Source: Streptomyces diastaticus subsp. diastaticus (GTDB taxonomy: Bacteria > Actinomycetota > Actinomycetes > Streptomycetales > Streptomycetaceae). Taken from it: DNA of 64,000 nucleotides. Positions within the stretch are counted from its first letter, which is position 1, and every line of letters starts with the position of its first letter. Shown one piece after another: positions 44,643 to 53,590 of this stretch. The notes below the pieces were generated by a model that ran no database searches, was not told the origin of the DNA, and saw only the letters and a program-made list of their open reading frames with translations. A program made the position numbers and the translations under genes. The stretch is taken from positions 248,001 through 312,000 of the forward strand of contig NZ_BLLN01000005.1 in NCBI RefSeq assembly GCF_011170125.1, read 5' to 3'.

Positions 44643-46058
44643 TCAGTGCGCCGCCGGGCCGGTGAGCAGGGCGAGGACCGGCCCGGCCGCGACGCCGAGG
44701 GCCAGGGAGGCGGCGGCCGCGGTGTGTGCGGTGCCCCGCGCGAGCCGGTCCGCGTTCCCGGTGGGCGGGGCGGGGCCGGGGGTGAACGCGGGGGCGAGCC
44801 AGCGCAGGTAGTAGAAGAGGGAGACGAGGGTGTTGGCGGCGGCGAGGACCGCGAGCCAGCCGTATCCGGCGTCGAACGCGGCGGCGAACGCCTCCAGTTT
44901 GCCGAGGAAGACCGCGGTGGGCGGGGTGCCGACCAGCCCCAGCAGGCAGACGGCGAGGCTGCCGGCGAGCAGCGGGCGGTGGCGGACCAGGCCGCGCCAG
45001 GTGTCGGTGGTGGTGGCGCGCGGCAGGGCGCAGACGACGGCGAAGGCGCCGAGGTTGGTCAGGGCGTAGGCGGCGACGTAGTAGAGGAAGGCGGGCTGGG
45101 CGAGGGCGGTGCGCCCGGCGACGGCGACGGGCATCAGGAGGTAGCCGACCTGGCTGATCGCCGAGTAGGCGAGCAGGCGGCGGACATCGCGCTGGAGGAG
45201 CGCGGCGAGGTTGCCGAGGGTCATGGAGGCGGCGGCGAGGGTGGCGAGCAGGGCCGGCCAGGGGACGGCGCTCCCGGCCAGGGGGACGGCGCCGAGGCGG
45301 AACAGGGCGGTGAGCGCCCCGGCCTTCGGCAGGGTGGTGAGCAGGGCGGCGACCGGCGGGGCGCTGCCCCGGACGGTGTCGGGCAGCCAGAAGTGGCCGG
45401 GGACGGCACCGGCTTTGACGAGCAGGCCGCCGAGGACGCCGAGGGTTCCGGCGGTGAGCAGCGCGACCGGAGCTGCTTGGGCGCGGGCGATCTCCGGATG
45501 GGCGGTGGTGCCGGTCGCGGCGTACAGGAGGGTGGTGCCGGTGAGCAGGACGACGCCGCCGAGGGCGCCGAGTACGTAGAACTTCAGGGCGGCCTCGGTG
45601 CCGGGGCCGTCCTTGGCGAAGCCGGCGAGGGCGTAGCCGGGGATGCTCGCCAGCAGGTAGGCGGCGGCGATCAGCAGGACGTCCTGTGCCCCGGCGAGAA
45701 GGAGGGAGCCGGTGGCGGTGAGCAGGACGAGGACGTGGTACTCGCTCTCGCGGGGGTGACCGCGCAGGGGGCCGAGGCTGAGGGCGGTGACCAGGAGGGT
45801 GGCCCCGCACAGGACGAGGCGGACGGTGGTGGTGAGGGGGTCGAGGGCGTAGGCGCCGCCGAAGGCGGTGGCGACCGGTCCTGGGGCGGCGACGACGGCG
45901 GCCGTGGCGGCGGCGAGGCAGGCGAGGGCGGAGAGGACGGCGACGGTGTACTGGCGGCGCCGGGGCAGCCAGGAGCCGAGCAGCAGTCCGGCCACGGCGG
46001 CCCCGGCGAGGAGGAGTTCGGGCAGCAGGCCGAGCGGGTTCTCGTCCGTCGCGGTCAT
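44643..46058 (-). CDS. nuoN: NADH-quinone oxidoreductase subunit N-like protein
   Basis: The 471-residue antiporter-like membrane protein has the expected two 5-helix repeats. The proton-path lysines are present (GGLLVKAGAVPGHFWLPD; TLPKAGALTALFRLG), as is LLAYSAISQVGYLLMPVAVA. The helix that normally holds an acidic residue (LELLS-type, at the position of the conserved glutamate) reads IAAAYLLASIPGYALAGF with no Glu. It overlaps the nuoM stop by ATGA and is the last gene of the operon. It should form part of a proton-translocating arm, unless the Glu loss disables it. Confidence 0.85.
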   Translation of the reverse strand: MTATDENPLGLLPELLLAGAAVAGLLLGSWLPRRRQYTVAVLSALACLAAATAAVVAAPGPVATAFGGAYALDPLTTTVRLVLCGATLLVTALSLGPLRGHPRESEYHVLVLLTATGSLLLAGAQDVLLIAAAYLLASIPGYALAGFAKDGPGTEAALKFYVLGALGGVVLLTGTTLLYAATGTTAHPEIARAQAAPVALLTAGTLGVLGGLLVKAGAVPGHFWLPDTVRGSAPPVAALLTTLPKAGALTALFRLGAVPLAGSAVPWPALLATLAAASMTLGNLAALLQRDVRRLLAYSAISQVGYLLMPVAVAGRTALAQPAFLYYVAAYALTNLGAFAVVCALPRATTTDTWRGLVRHRPLLAGSLAVCLLGLVGTPPTAVFLGKLEAFAAAFDAGYGWLAVLAAANTLVSLFYYLRWLAPAFTPGPAPPTGNADRLARGTAHTAAAASLALGVAAGPVLALLTGPAAH

Positions 46059-47566
46059 CGGGCCAGCAGCTCCAGGACGAGGCCGGAGGCGGGTTCGACG
46101 GTGTCGAGGAGGGGGCGTGGGGCGAGGCCCACGAGGGTGGCGAGGGCCAGCAGCGGCAGGACGGCGGCGGCCTCGCGGGGGCGCAGGTCGGGGAAGGCGC
46201 GCGGGCTGCCGGGGGCGGATGGCAGGCGTGGCGGGCCGAGGAAGACCTGCTGGTAGGCGCGGAGCAGCAGGGCGGCCGTCAGGAGGATGCCGAGGACGGA
46301 CAGGGTGGTGGCCACCGGGCGCGGGCCGAGGCTGCCGGTGAAGATCTGGAACTCGGCGACGAAGCCGGAGAAGCCGGGCAGGCCGAGCGAGGCGAAGAAG
46401 GCCACGGCGGTGGCCGCGGCGAGGACAGGTGCGGTGGCGGCGACACCGGAGTAGGCGGCCATGTCGTAGGTGCGTCCGCGTTCGTGGAGGGCTCCGGCGA
46501 GGAGGAAGAGGGCGCCGGTGAGCAGGCCGTGGCTGACCATCTGGGTGACGGCGCCGCTGACGGCGAGGGTACGGGCGCTCTCGCCGCCGGGCGCGGCGGC
46601 GGACGCGGCGGCGCCGAGGGCCAGCACGACGTATCCCATGTGGGTGACCGAGGTGTAGGCGATCATCCGTTTGAGGTCGCTCTGGGCGAGCGCGACCAGC
46701 GACCCGTACAGCACGGAGACGACGCCGAGGACGACCGCGACCAGCGCGTACCGGCGCCAGGCTCCGGGCAGCATCGGCATGGCGATGCGCAGGAGACCGT
46801 AGGCGCCCATCTTCAGCAGGACCCCGGCGAGGATCGCGGACCCGGCGGCGGGCGCCTGGGTGTGGGCCAGGGGCAGCCAGGTGTGGAACGGCACTGTCGG
46901 CGTCTTGACGGCCAGTCCGGTGCCGACGGCGAGGAGCACGAGACCGGCGGCGACGGGCCGCCCGGCGAGCGGGTCGGCGCGGGTCAGGTCGGTCATGTCG
47001 AAGGTGTGCGGTGAGGCGGCGAGGTAGAGGCCGATGAAGCCGAGCAGCAGGGCGAGGGAGCCGAGGAAGGTGTAGAGGAAGAACATCAGCGCGGCGCGGG
47101 CCGCCTCGGCGCGGCCCCAGCCGGCGATGAGGAAGTACATGGCGACGATGGACAGGTCGAAGAAGACGAAGAAGAGGATGAGGTCGAGGGAGACGAAGAC
47201 CCCGAGGCAGGTGGTCTGGAGCAGCAGGAAGAGGGCGCTGTGGGCGCGTACCCGGCGCCGCTCGCGCCACGAGTGCAGCGCACAGGCGAGGAAGAGGACG
47301 CAGGTCAGGGCGATCAGGGGCAGGGAGAGGCCGTCGGCTCCGACGTGGTAGCCGACCCCCGCCGAGGGAATCCACCGCACCCGTGTCTCGTACGCGAAGC
47401 CCTCGGCGGCGCCGTGTTTGGCCCACAGGACGGCGGTGGCCGCGAGCAGCAGCGCGCAGGTCGCGGTCCAGGCGGTGCGGTGGACCGCGTCGGGCGTGGT
47501 GCGCGGCAGGGCGAGCAGCACCAGGGCGACGGCGGCGGGGGCGAACACCAGGACCGTGAGGAGCAC
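46055..47566 (-). CDS. nuoM: NADH-quinone oxidoreductase subunit M-like protein
   Basis: The 503-residue antiporter-like subunit has about 14 helices and the signatures FVFFDLSIVAMYFLIAGWGR, GLAVKTPTVPFHTWLPLAHT and SAILAGVLLKMGAYGLLRI. The essential acidic residue of helix 5, Glu in most NuoM (FWExxLxPMYFLI), is Asp here. The lysines of the half channels are present. It overlaps nuoN by 4 bp; 97 bp separate it from nuoL. The ATG at 47566 is used. Confidence 0.9.
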   Translation of the reverse strand: MLLTVLVFAPAAVALVLLALPRTTPDAVHRTAWTATCALLLAATAVLWAKHGAAEGFAYETRVRWIPSAGVGYHVGADGLSLPLIALTCVLFLACALHSWRERRRVRAHSALFLLLQTTCLGVFVSLDLILFFVFFDLSIVAMYFLIAGWGRAEAARAALMFFLYTFLGSLALLLGFIGLYLAASPHTFDMTDLTRADPLAGRPVAAGLVLLAVGTGLAVKTPTVPFHTWLPLAHTQAPAAGSAILAGVLLKMGAYGLLRIAMPMLPGAWRRYALVAVVLGVVSVLYGSLVALAQSDLKRMIAYTSVTHMGYVVLALGAAASAAAPGGESARTLAVSGAVTQMVSHGLLTGALFLLAGALHERGRTYDMAAYSGVAATAPVLAAATAVAFFASLGLPGFSGFVAEFQIFTGSLGPRPVATTLSVLGILLTAALLLRAYQQVFLGPPRLPSAPGSPRAFPDLRPREAAAVLPLLALATLVGLAPRPLLDTVEPASGLVLELLAR

Positions 47567-47663
47567 GGCGGGGCCTTTCTGTCCGGTCTCGGCGGGGTGG
47601 GGTCACCGGGGCGCCGGTGCGGGGCGGCGCGTCGGGAGAGACCTCGCCCGCCGGGGCACTGGC

Positions 47664-49496
47664 TCACCGGACGAGGACGAAAACGACGGCGAGGGCGGTG
47701 AACGCGGCGACGGCTTGGGCCAGGTACTGGTGGAGCTGCCCGGTCTGCGGCCGCCGCGCGCCCGTGCCGGCCCGGCGGACGGCCGCCGCCAGCGCGTTCA
47801 CCCCGTCCGCCAGGCCGCGCTCGGCGAGCCGGTCGGTGCTACGGGCCAGCGCGAGGGCGCCGTGGGCGACGGTGTCCGTGGCGCGTTCCAGGACCCGGGT
47901 GTCGAAGGCGGCGGCGAGGCGCGCGGCGGCCAGGACGGGGCGGACGACCAGGGCGCGGGCGGCGCGTTCCAGGCCGAGCCAGTCCGTGAAGGGGGCGGGC
48001 AGGTCGAGGCGCGGCCCGCCCCGCGACCAGGCCCACGCCGCGGCGGCGAGGGCGAGCCCGCCGGACAGGGCCGCCTCCCCCAGGTGGGGCGCGGGCCGGC
48101 CGCCGGAGTCGAGGGTGCGCTCCAGAGCGGTGCGCAGGGGTGGCAGGGCGAGCGGGGTGAGGGCGGCGCAGGCCAGCGCGAGCAGGGTGAGCGGGGCGAG
48201 CAGCGCGGGCCGGGCGGGGGGCGCGGTCGCGGGCGGGGGCGCCGGTCGCCACACGTACCAGAGGGCCTTGGTGCTGTAGACGGCGGCGAGGGCTGCCCCG
48301 GCGAGGCCGGTGGCGTAGAGCCAGGGGTCGCGGGTGAGGGCCGCGGCGAGCAGGACGTCCTTGGCGGCCCAGAGGGCGAGCGGGGGGAGCCCGGCGAGGC
48401 AGAGGGCGCCGGTGGTGAAGAGCGGGCCGAGGGCGCGGGGAAGGCGGGCGGCGCCCGCGAGGCCAGGGAGCAGACGGGTGCCGTAGGCGCTGAGCCAGGC
48501 ACCGGAGAGAAGGAAGAGCAGGCTCTTGGCGGCGGCGTGGGCGAGGAGTTGGAGGGTGCCGCCGGTGGTGGCGCCCGCCCCTGCGGCCAGCACCATGAAG
48601 CCGAGCTGGGCGCAGGTGGAGGCGGCCAGGAGCTGTTTGAGGTCGCGTTGGGCGACGGCGACCAGGCCCAGCACGAGGGCGGTGGCGGCGCCGGCCCAGG
48701 CGGTCAGCTCCGCACCCCAGCCGGTGGCGGCCAGCAGCGGGCCGGTACGCAGCAGCAGGTACGCCCCCGCGGCGACCATGGTGGCCGAGTGGAGCAGGGC
48801 GGAGACGGGGGCGGGGCCGCGCATGGCGCCGGAGAGCCAGAAGCTGAACGGGAGCTGGGCGGACTTGCCGAGTGCGGCGAGGATGACGCCGGCCGCGGCG
48901 ACGGAGCGCCAGGGCTCGTCGGTGCGGGCGAGGTCGTCGAGGGCGAGGGACGCGGCCCCTCCGGCGAGGCCGGCGCCGGCCGCGACGTAGAGGCCGAGGT
49001 CGCAGCCGCGGGTGGTGAGGAAGGCGGTGGTGGCGGCACCGGTGGCCTCCCGGTCGCGCCAGCCGTGGCCGATGAGTGCCCAGGAGGTGGCTCCCATGAC
49101 CTCCCAGCCCGTCAGGAGGACCGGCAGGGTGGCGGCGGTGACGGTGGTCAGCATGGCGCCGGTGAAGATCAGCATCAGGCCGGTGAAGCGAGCCGGGGAG
49201 CCGGACGGGCCGAGACCGGCGCGGCCGGCGAGCAGCACCAGGGCCGCGACGGCGGCGACCGTGACGGCGAGCGGTGCGGAGAGGCCGTCGACGGACAGCC
49301 GGGCGGGCAGCCCCGGCAGGAAGGGCGCGGTGGCGTCGGCCCCGGCCCGGGCGGCGACGGTGGCCAGTGCGCAGGTGGCGACGGCGAGGACGGCGCCCGC
49401 GGTGGGGGCGGCCCGGTCGGCGCGGTGCCCGGTGAGCAGCAGGACCGCGCCGCCGGCCAGGGGCAGGGCCGGCAGCAGCCAGAGCGGGGCGCTCAT
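47664..49496 (-). CDS. nuoL: NADH-quinone oxidoreductase subunit L-like protein
   Basis: The 610-residue subunit has the classical NuoL motifs: GWEVMGATSWALIGHGW with the conserved Glu, GKSAQLPFSFWLSGAMRGPA, PVSALLHSATMVAAGAYLLL, and a long C-terminal lateral helix region ending in a final membrane segment (YLAQAVAAFTALAVVFVLV). In contrast to NuoM and NuoN, its key acidic residue is retained. It overlaps nuoK by ATGA. Confidence 0.9.
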   Translation of the reverse strand: MSAPLWLLPALPLAGGAVLLLTGHRADRAAPTAGAVLAVATCALATVAARAGADATAPFLPGLPARLSVDGLSAPLAVTVAAVAALVLLAGRAGLGPSGSPARFTGLMLIFTGAMLTTVTAATLPVLLTGWEVMGATSWALIGHGWRDREATGAATTAFLTTRGCDLGLYVAAGAGLAGGAASLALDDLARTDEPWRSVAAAGVILAALGKSAQLPFSFWLSGAMRGPAPVSALLHSATMVAAGAYLLLRTGPLLAATGWGAELTAWAGAATALVLGLVAVAQRDLKQLLAASTCAQLGFMVLAAGAGATTGGTLQLLAHAAAKSLLFLLSGAWLSAYGTRLLPGLAGAARLPRALGPLFTTGALCLAGLPPLALWAAKDVLLAAALTRDPWLYATGLAGAALAAVYSTKALWYVWRPAPPPATAPPARPALLAPLTLLALACAALTPLALPPLRTALERTLDSGGRPAPHLGEAALSGGLALAAAAWAWSRGGPRLDLPAPFTDWLGLERAARALVVRPVLAAARLAAAFDTRVLERATDTVAHGALALARSTDRLAERGLADGVNALAAAVRRAGTGARRPQTGQLHQYLAQAVAAFTALAVVFVLVR

Positions 49497-49798
49497 CCGC
49501 GCAGCTCCGCGGCCTGGTCGGTGAGGTCCTTCTCACCGGTGCGGAACAGGGCGGTGACCACGGCGAAGCCGACCGCCATCTCCAGGGCCATCGCGGTGAC
49601 CGCGAGGACGACGACGACCTGGCCGCCGGCGTCGGCGGGGGCGAGATGGCGCCAGGCGGCGGAGGCGGCGACGATCACGGCGCCGATCATCAGCTCCAGC
49701 CCCATCATCAGCATCACCACGGACTGCTGGGTCAGCACTCCGAAGAGGCCGGTGCAGAACAGGGCGGCGGCGAGCAGCAGCAGGAACGTGAGAGTCAC
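49493..49798 (-). CDS. nuoK: NADH-quinone oxidoreductase subunit K-like protein
   Basis: The 101-residue, three-helix subunit has both membrane glutamates needed for proton transfer in NuoK (MMGLELMIG and AMALEMAVGFAVVTALFR). Length and spacing are normal. It is translationally coupled to nuoJ and nuoL by 4-bp overlaps on both sides. Confidence 0.9.
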   Translation of the reverse strand: MTLTFLLLLAAALFCTGLFGVLTQQSVVMLMMGLELMIGAVIVAASAAWRHLAPADAGGQVVVVLAVTAMALEMAVGFAVVTALFRTGEKDLTDQAAELRG

Positions 49799-50358
49799 CG
49801 GCCGACACCTCCGCGTACGGGATCGTCGGGCCGTTCGGCACGCAGGTCGTCACCCCACCGGTCGTAGCGGCCCCGCCGGGTGGCGAGGACGACGGTGGCG
49901 ACGATGGTGGCGAACAGGGCCGTGCCGAGCGTCATCATGGTGAGCATCTGGGGCCCCATCAGGGACATGCCCAGTTCGAAGGTGGGGTCGGCCGGCGGCC
50001 GGCCGGTGGCGGCGGGCCAGTCGGCGGTGAGGATCCCGGCGGCGAGCAGGGCGAAGAGAGCGGCGCAGAGCACGGCGGCGGCGCGGGTGTTGTGGAGCAT
50101 GGCCATGGGCATCAACCCGGCCGGGTTCATCATGAACATGATCATGAAGACGGCCATCACCGCCATCTCGACGGTCATCATCAGGATGATCACCACTCCG
50201 AGGTACTCCAGGCCGAGCAGCAGCACCTCCCCCGCGACGCACAGCAGGGCGGCCAGCAGGGCGAAGGTGGCGCGGGCCATCGAGTCGAACCGGAAGACCA
50301 TGACGCCGGCCGCGACCGCGAACAGGCCGAGCGCCCACGCCAGGATGTCGTTCAGCAC
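49795..50358 (-). CDS. nuoJ: NADH-quinone oxidoreductase subunit J-like protein
   Basis: The 187-residue subunit has five helices with EYLGVVIILMMTVEMAVMAV and FMIMFMMNPAG in the region corresponding to the pi-bulge helix 3. In most NuoJ that segment reads xxVYVGAxxVLxxFxxMLL, so the sequence diverges notably here. It overlaps nuoK by 4 bp and lies 43 bp after nuoH. Confidence 0.85.
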   Translation of the reverse strand: MLNDILAWALGLFAVAAGVMVFRFDSMARATFALLAALLCVAGEVLLLGLEYLGVVIILMMTVEMAVMAVFMIMFMMNPAGLMPMAMLHNTRAAAVLCAALFALLAAGILTADWPAATGRPPADPTFELGMSLMGPQMLTMMTLGTALFATIVATVVLATRRGRYDRWGDDLRAERPDDPVRGGVGR

Positions 50359-50401
50359 GGCGCGCCCCCACTCCTCGCGTCCGGCCCCGCCGGCCGCCGC
50401 C

Positions 50402-51286
50402 TCATGGCAGCACCACCACGGCGACGACCAGCGCCTGGAGGACCGCGAGCGGCGTCAGCACCACCCAGGCCAGTTCGGTGTACCGGTCCATGCGGACGCC
50501 CGGCAGGCGGCGGCGCAGCCACAGCAGCAGCGCGAGCACCGCCCCGGTCTTCACCAGGGTCCAGGCCCAGCCGGGCAGCAGCGGGCCGTGGCCGCCGCCG
50601 AGGAAGAGCGGGACGGCCATCGCGGCGGAGGTCAGCAGCAGCAGGCGGCGCCCGCCCAGGAGCAGGAGGCGGTCGGCGCCGGTCAGTTCGGACGCCACAC
50701 CCCGGGCGAGGTCGCGTCCGGCGGGCTGGCCGAACGGCCCCCAGAAGGCCATGGCCGCCGCGCTCAGGAGGTAGAGCGCGAAGGCGGCCGGCATCCACAC
50801 GGCGAACCACAGGCCGCGCTGCGCGTCGGCGATCTCCGTGACGCGCAGCGATCCCGCTCCGAGCGCGGCGGTGGTGAGGGCCAGCATGTGCGGGATCTCG
50901 TAGGCGAGGCCCTGTGCGAGGAAGCGGTAGCCGCCGACCGCCGACAGGGTGGAGCCGGGTCCCCAGCCGGCCAGCCAGACCGCCGCCCAGGCCAGCGCCT
51001 CCATGGCGTTGAACCAGACCACGCCGTCGCCGAGGTCGCTCACCGGGGTCGAGCCGAGCGGGACGACGGCGGCGGCCAGGACGGCGGCCACCGGCAGCAG
51101 CACGGTGCCGGTGCGCGTGGCGAGGGTGTCCGCCGCGACGGTGCGGCGCGGCTGCTGGACGAGCAGCCGCAGCACCTCGCGCGCGGGGGCGGCCGAGCGG
51201 GCGTCGGCGCACGCCACGGCGAGGGCGGCGGGGACGAGGAGGACCGGCAGGGCGGCGGCCGTCCACAAGGGCGCGGAGTCAGCCAC
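50402..51286 (-). CDS. nuoH: NADH-quinone oxidoreductase subunit H-like protein
   Basis: The 294-residue membrane subunit has eight or so helices. Recognisable are VGGYRFLAQGLAYEIPHMLA (the ERAAAQxxSYExPL segment of NuoH), the loop with PFGQPAGRDLARGVASELTG (where typical NuoH has PFDLPEAExELVxGxxxEY) and LGGGHGPLLPGWAWTLVKTG. The quinone-site loop is shortened and less acidic than in ordinary NuoH. It overlaps the upstream fusion gene by 8 bp. Its role would be to connect the membrane arm to a quinone-reducing module. Confidence 0.8.
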   Translation of the reverse strand: MADSAPLWTAAALPVLLVPAALAVACADARSAAPAREVLRLLVQQPRRTVAADTLATRTGTVLLPVAAVLAAAVVPLGSTPVSDLGDGVVWFNAMEALAWAAVWLAGWGPGSTLSAVGGYRFLAQGLAYEIPHMLALTTAALGAGSLRVTEIADAQRGLWFAVWMPAAFALYLLSAAAMAFWGPFGQPAGRDLARGVASELTGADRLLLLGGRRLLLLTSAAMAVPLFLGGGHGPLLPGWAWTLVKTGAVLALLLWLRRRLPGVRMDRYTELAWVVLTPLAVLQALVVAVVVLP

Positions 51287-52550
51287 GGGTCACCTCCCCG
51301 GCGGCCACCGGGGCGAGTTCGTCCGGGTCGGGGTCGAGGCTGGCGAGGGTGAGCCGGGCGGCGGCCAGTTCCGCGCCGCGCAGCAGGGGCGGCAGGACGT
51401 CCAGCAAGGCGCGGGAGGGCGGGCACCGCCCCGCCAGGCCCCCGCGCGGCCCCGCCGGGTCGTCCGGAGCGAGCGGCCGGGGATCGTCGCAGGCGGCGGC
51501 CGAGCGGGCGGCCTCGGTCAGCCACCGCACCGTCCGGTCCCAGGCGTCGCCGTCGGCGGCCAGTGCGGGACCGCCGATCCCGGCGGCCAGGGCCTGCTCA
51601 CGCGGCAGGACCCCGATGCCGGAGGTCAGCCACCGCAGGGTCCGCGAACGCCCCACCCGCCTGGTCAGGCGCTCCACCGCGTGAGCAAGTTCGCGGGCGG
51701 GGGCGCCGGCGAGGGCGGCGTCCCGCAGGCGGCGGGCGCGGGCGGCGGCGTCCGGCCAGTCGGCCACCGCCAGGAAGCGTCCGAGGCTGTCGAGATGGGC
51801 GGCGCACCGGCGGCGCGCGGCCGCGCCCCGGCTCACGGGGGCCCCGGCCGCCGCCTGCCGCCAGGGCTCGTCCCAGAACGGTGGCCGGGGCGCGGGCGCT
51901 GCCTCGACGACCTCCACGCCGGTCACCTCCTGCACCACGTCGCCCTGGAGGGTGAGCCGCAGCACCAGACCGGCCGGCCAGTCGGGCAGCACGGGCCCGA
52001 AGGGGACGTGCAGGCGGTCCAGCCGCAGCCCGTCGCGGTCGTCGGCGCGCTCGGCCAGGGGGAGGCCGGAGATGAGCGCGGGGGTGTCGTGGGAGTGCGC
52101 CGCCGAGCCGTCCGCCCGGTCGTGGCCGCCGTGGTGGCCGGTGGGGCCCGGCGTTCGGCCGTCGTCGCGCACGGGCCCGCCGTTCCCCGGAACGTACGGT
52201 CCCGGGTCTTTGCGCGCGCGCTGCCGCTCTGGTCCGGCGGCGCCCCGCAGCAGCGCCGCGTGTCCCGCGTCCAGCGCCGCCCGGGCGCCGGGTGGGTCGT
52301 CGATCCGGACCAGGGCGCGGGGCTCGGCCAGGGCCGTCCACGTCCCGTCCAGCCACGCGGGCGCCTCCTCGCGGGGGCTGCCCACGAGCACCAGGAGGTC
52401 GGCGGCGGCCGGCGACGGGGCGTGCGGCCAGCGGCGGTCGCCCAGTTCACGCTCGACGGCGAGCCGGGCGCGGGTCGCTCCGGGGAGTACCGCGGTCAGT
52501 ACGGCGGGGCGGGCCAGCGCGGCCTGCCGCAGCGCGCTCCTCAGCTCCAC
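51279..52550 (-). CDS. NuoB-like/NuoD-like fusion protein without cluster cysteines
   Basis: The 423-residue product starts with GTG at 52550 inside the last codons of nuoA. Residues about 15-100 (SPAAADLLVLVGS at 46-58, then WTALAEPRALVRIDD) match the core of NuoB (SPRQADVMIVAGT and YDQMPEPRWVISMGSC), but every cluster-ligand cysteine is missing. A linker at about 105-170 contains GPTGHHGGHDRADGSAAHSH. From about residue 175, DRLHVPFGPVLPDWPAG resembles the GPQHPA opening of NuoD, and AHLDSLGRFLAVADW resembles the NuoD helix containing DRLDYLxA. This assignment is an inference by eye and needs profile comparison. Its position between nuoA and nuoH, where B, C and D normally lie, supports it. 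Confidence 0.55.
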   Translation of the reverse strand: MELRSALRQAALARPAVLTAVLPGATRARLAVERELGDRRWPHAPSPAAADLLVLVGSPREEAPAWLDGTWTALAEPRALVRIDDPPGARAALDAGHAALLRGAAGPERQRARKDPGPYVPGNGGPVRDDGRTPGPTGHHGGHDRADGSAAHSHDTPALISGLPLAERADDRDGLRLDRLHVPFGPVLPDWPAGLVLRLTLQGDVVQEVTGVEVVEAAPAPRPPFWDEPWRQAAAGAPVSRGAAARRRCAAHLDSLGRFLAVADWPDAAARARRLRDAALAGAPARELAHAVERLTRRVGRSRTLRWLTSGIGVLPREQALAAGIGGPALAADGDAWDRTVRWLTEAARSAAACDDPRPLAPDDPAGPRGGLAGRCPPSRALLDVLPPLLRGAELAAARLTLASLDPDPDELAPVAAGEVTRG

Positions 52551-52900
52551 CGGAAGGCGCCCTCCCGCCAGGCGTAGGCGACGGCCGCCAGCAGGATGCC
52601 GAGGAAGAGGAACATCTCGACCACGGCCGGGGTCCCCGTCTCCCGGACCACCCGCACCCACGGGTACATGAAGAGCATCTCCATGTCGAAGGCGAGGAAG
52701 ACCAGGGAGACCGGGTACCAGCGGACGTGGAAGCGGCTCGCGGGGTGCTCGGCGGGAGCCAGTCCTCCACTGAACGGCGGCAGCGCGCGGGCGGGTTCGC
52801 GGCGCACGGCGCAGAACCGCCCGGCGCCGTACAGGAGCAGGACGCCGAACAGGCAGACGGCGAGCAGCAGGAGCACCGGGCGCCCTTCCGCACCTGCCAC
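52541..52900 (-). CDS. nuoA: NADH-quinone oxidoreductase subunit A-like protein
   Basis: The 119-residue, three-helix subunit starts the operon. RFHVRWYPVSLVFLAFDMEM is the NuoA signature (YxxALLFLIFDVE) with its conserved acidic pair. The PFECG motif of the preceding loop is changed to PFSGG, so the conserved Glu-Cys pair of that loop is lost. The stop codon overlaps the start of the fusion gene by 10 bp. The 180 bp upstream, before the divergent DoxX-like gene, should hold the operon promoter, but I see no convincing consensus in it. Confidence 0.85.
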   Translation of the reverse strand: MAGAEGRPVLLLLAVCLFGVLLLYGAGRFCAVRREPARALPPFSGGLAPAEHPASRFHVRWYPVSLVFLAFDMEMLFMYPWVRVVRETGTPAVVEMFLFLGILLAAVAYAWREGAFRWS

Positions 52901-53081
52901 GCGCGCTCCTCCTCATGGAACCTCCGCCGGTCCTCGGCCGGAGCCAGCATGCCAGCCGAACCTTCGCATTCGTTCCCAAAACGCCCCAGGGTACGGAGAA
53001 TGGCGGGTGCGGCCGACCGCCTCCCCGCCGACCCGCCCCGTAGCCTCGGCGTGTCCCGACGCCGCTTCCCAGGAGGCCGCC

Positions 53082-53462
53082 GTGCCCGCACCCTCCCGCT
53101 CCGCCCTGCTCCTCTCCGGCCTGCTCGCCGCGGCGGGCGCCGCGCACTTCGCGGCGCCGAGGGGGTTCGACGCGATCGTGCCGAAGGCGCTGCCCGGCGA
53201 GCCCCGCCACTGGACACGGCTGAGCGGCGTGGCGGAGGTGGCGCTCGCCGCCGGGGTCGCGTACCCGCGCACCCGGCGGTCGGCGGCCGGACTCACCGGG
53301 GCGTTCTTCGTCGCCGTCCTCCCCGCCAACCTCCAGATGGCCGCCGACTGGCGCGACCGGCCCGCCCCGCAGCGCGCGATGGCCTACGCCCGGCTCCCGC
53401 TCCAGGTCCCGCTGATCCTGTGGGCGGAGTCGGTCAGGCGCGGGGCTGCGCGCCGGTCCTGA
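53082..53462 (+). CDS. DoxX-like small membrane protein
   Basis: The 126-residue product has four short hydrophobic segments: LLSGLLAAAGAAHFAAPRGF, LSGVAEVALAAGVAYP, LTGAFFVAVLPANLQMAADW and ARLPLQVPLILWAESV. PANLQMAxDWRDRP is common in DoxX-like (DUF4870-like) family members. GTG at 53082 with AGGAGG five bases upstream. Divergent from the nuo operon. Function unknown. Confidence 0.8.
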   Translation: MPAPSRSALLLSGLLAAAGAAHFAAPRGFDAIVPKALPGEPRHWTRLSGVAEVALAAGVAYPRTRRSAAGLTGAFFVAVLPANLQMAADWRDRPAPQRAMAYARLPLQVPLILWAESVRRGAARRS

Positions 53463-53590
53463 CGCCTCGTCGGCAGGGCCGCACCCGCGCCTCCCCCGGG
53501 GGTCATTCCCGCCGAAACGTGCGGTCAGCGGACTTTCGGCTGCCACCGGTCCGCGGCCGCCTCTTGATGAAGGAGGGCCCGCTGTGCCAT

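Noticed and set aside
44349..46256. Long plus-strand reading frame, Gly/Glu/Gln-rich, opposite nuoN and nuoM
   Set aside because: It mirrors real minus-strand genes with overlapping membrane-protein coding; low-complexity composition is the usual antisense shadow in high-GC DNA.
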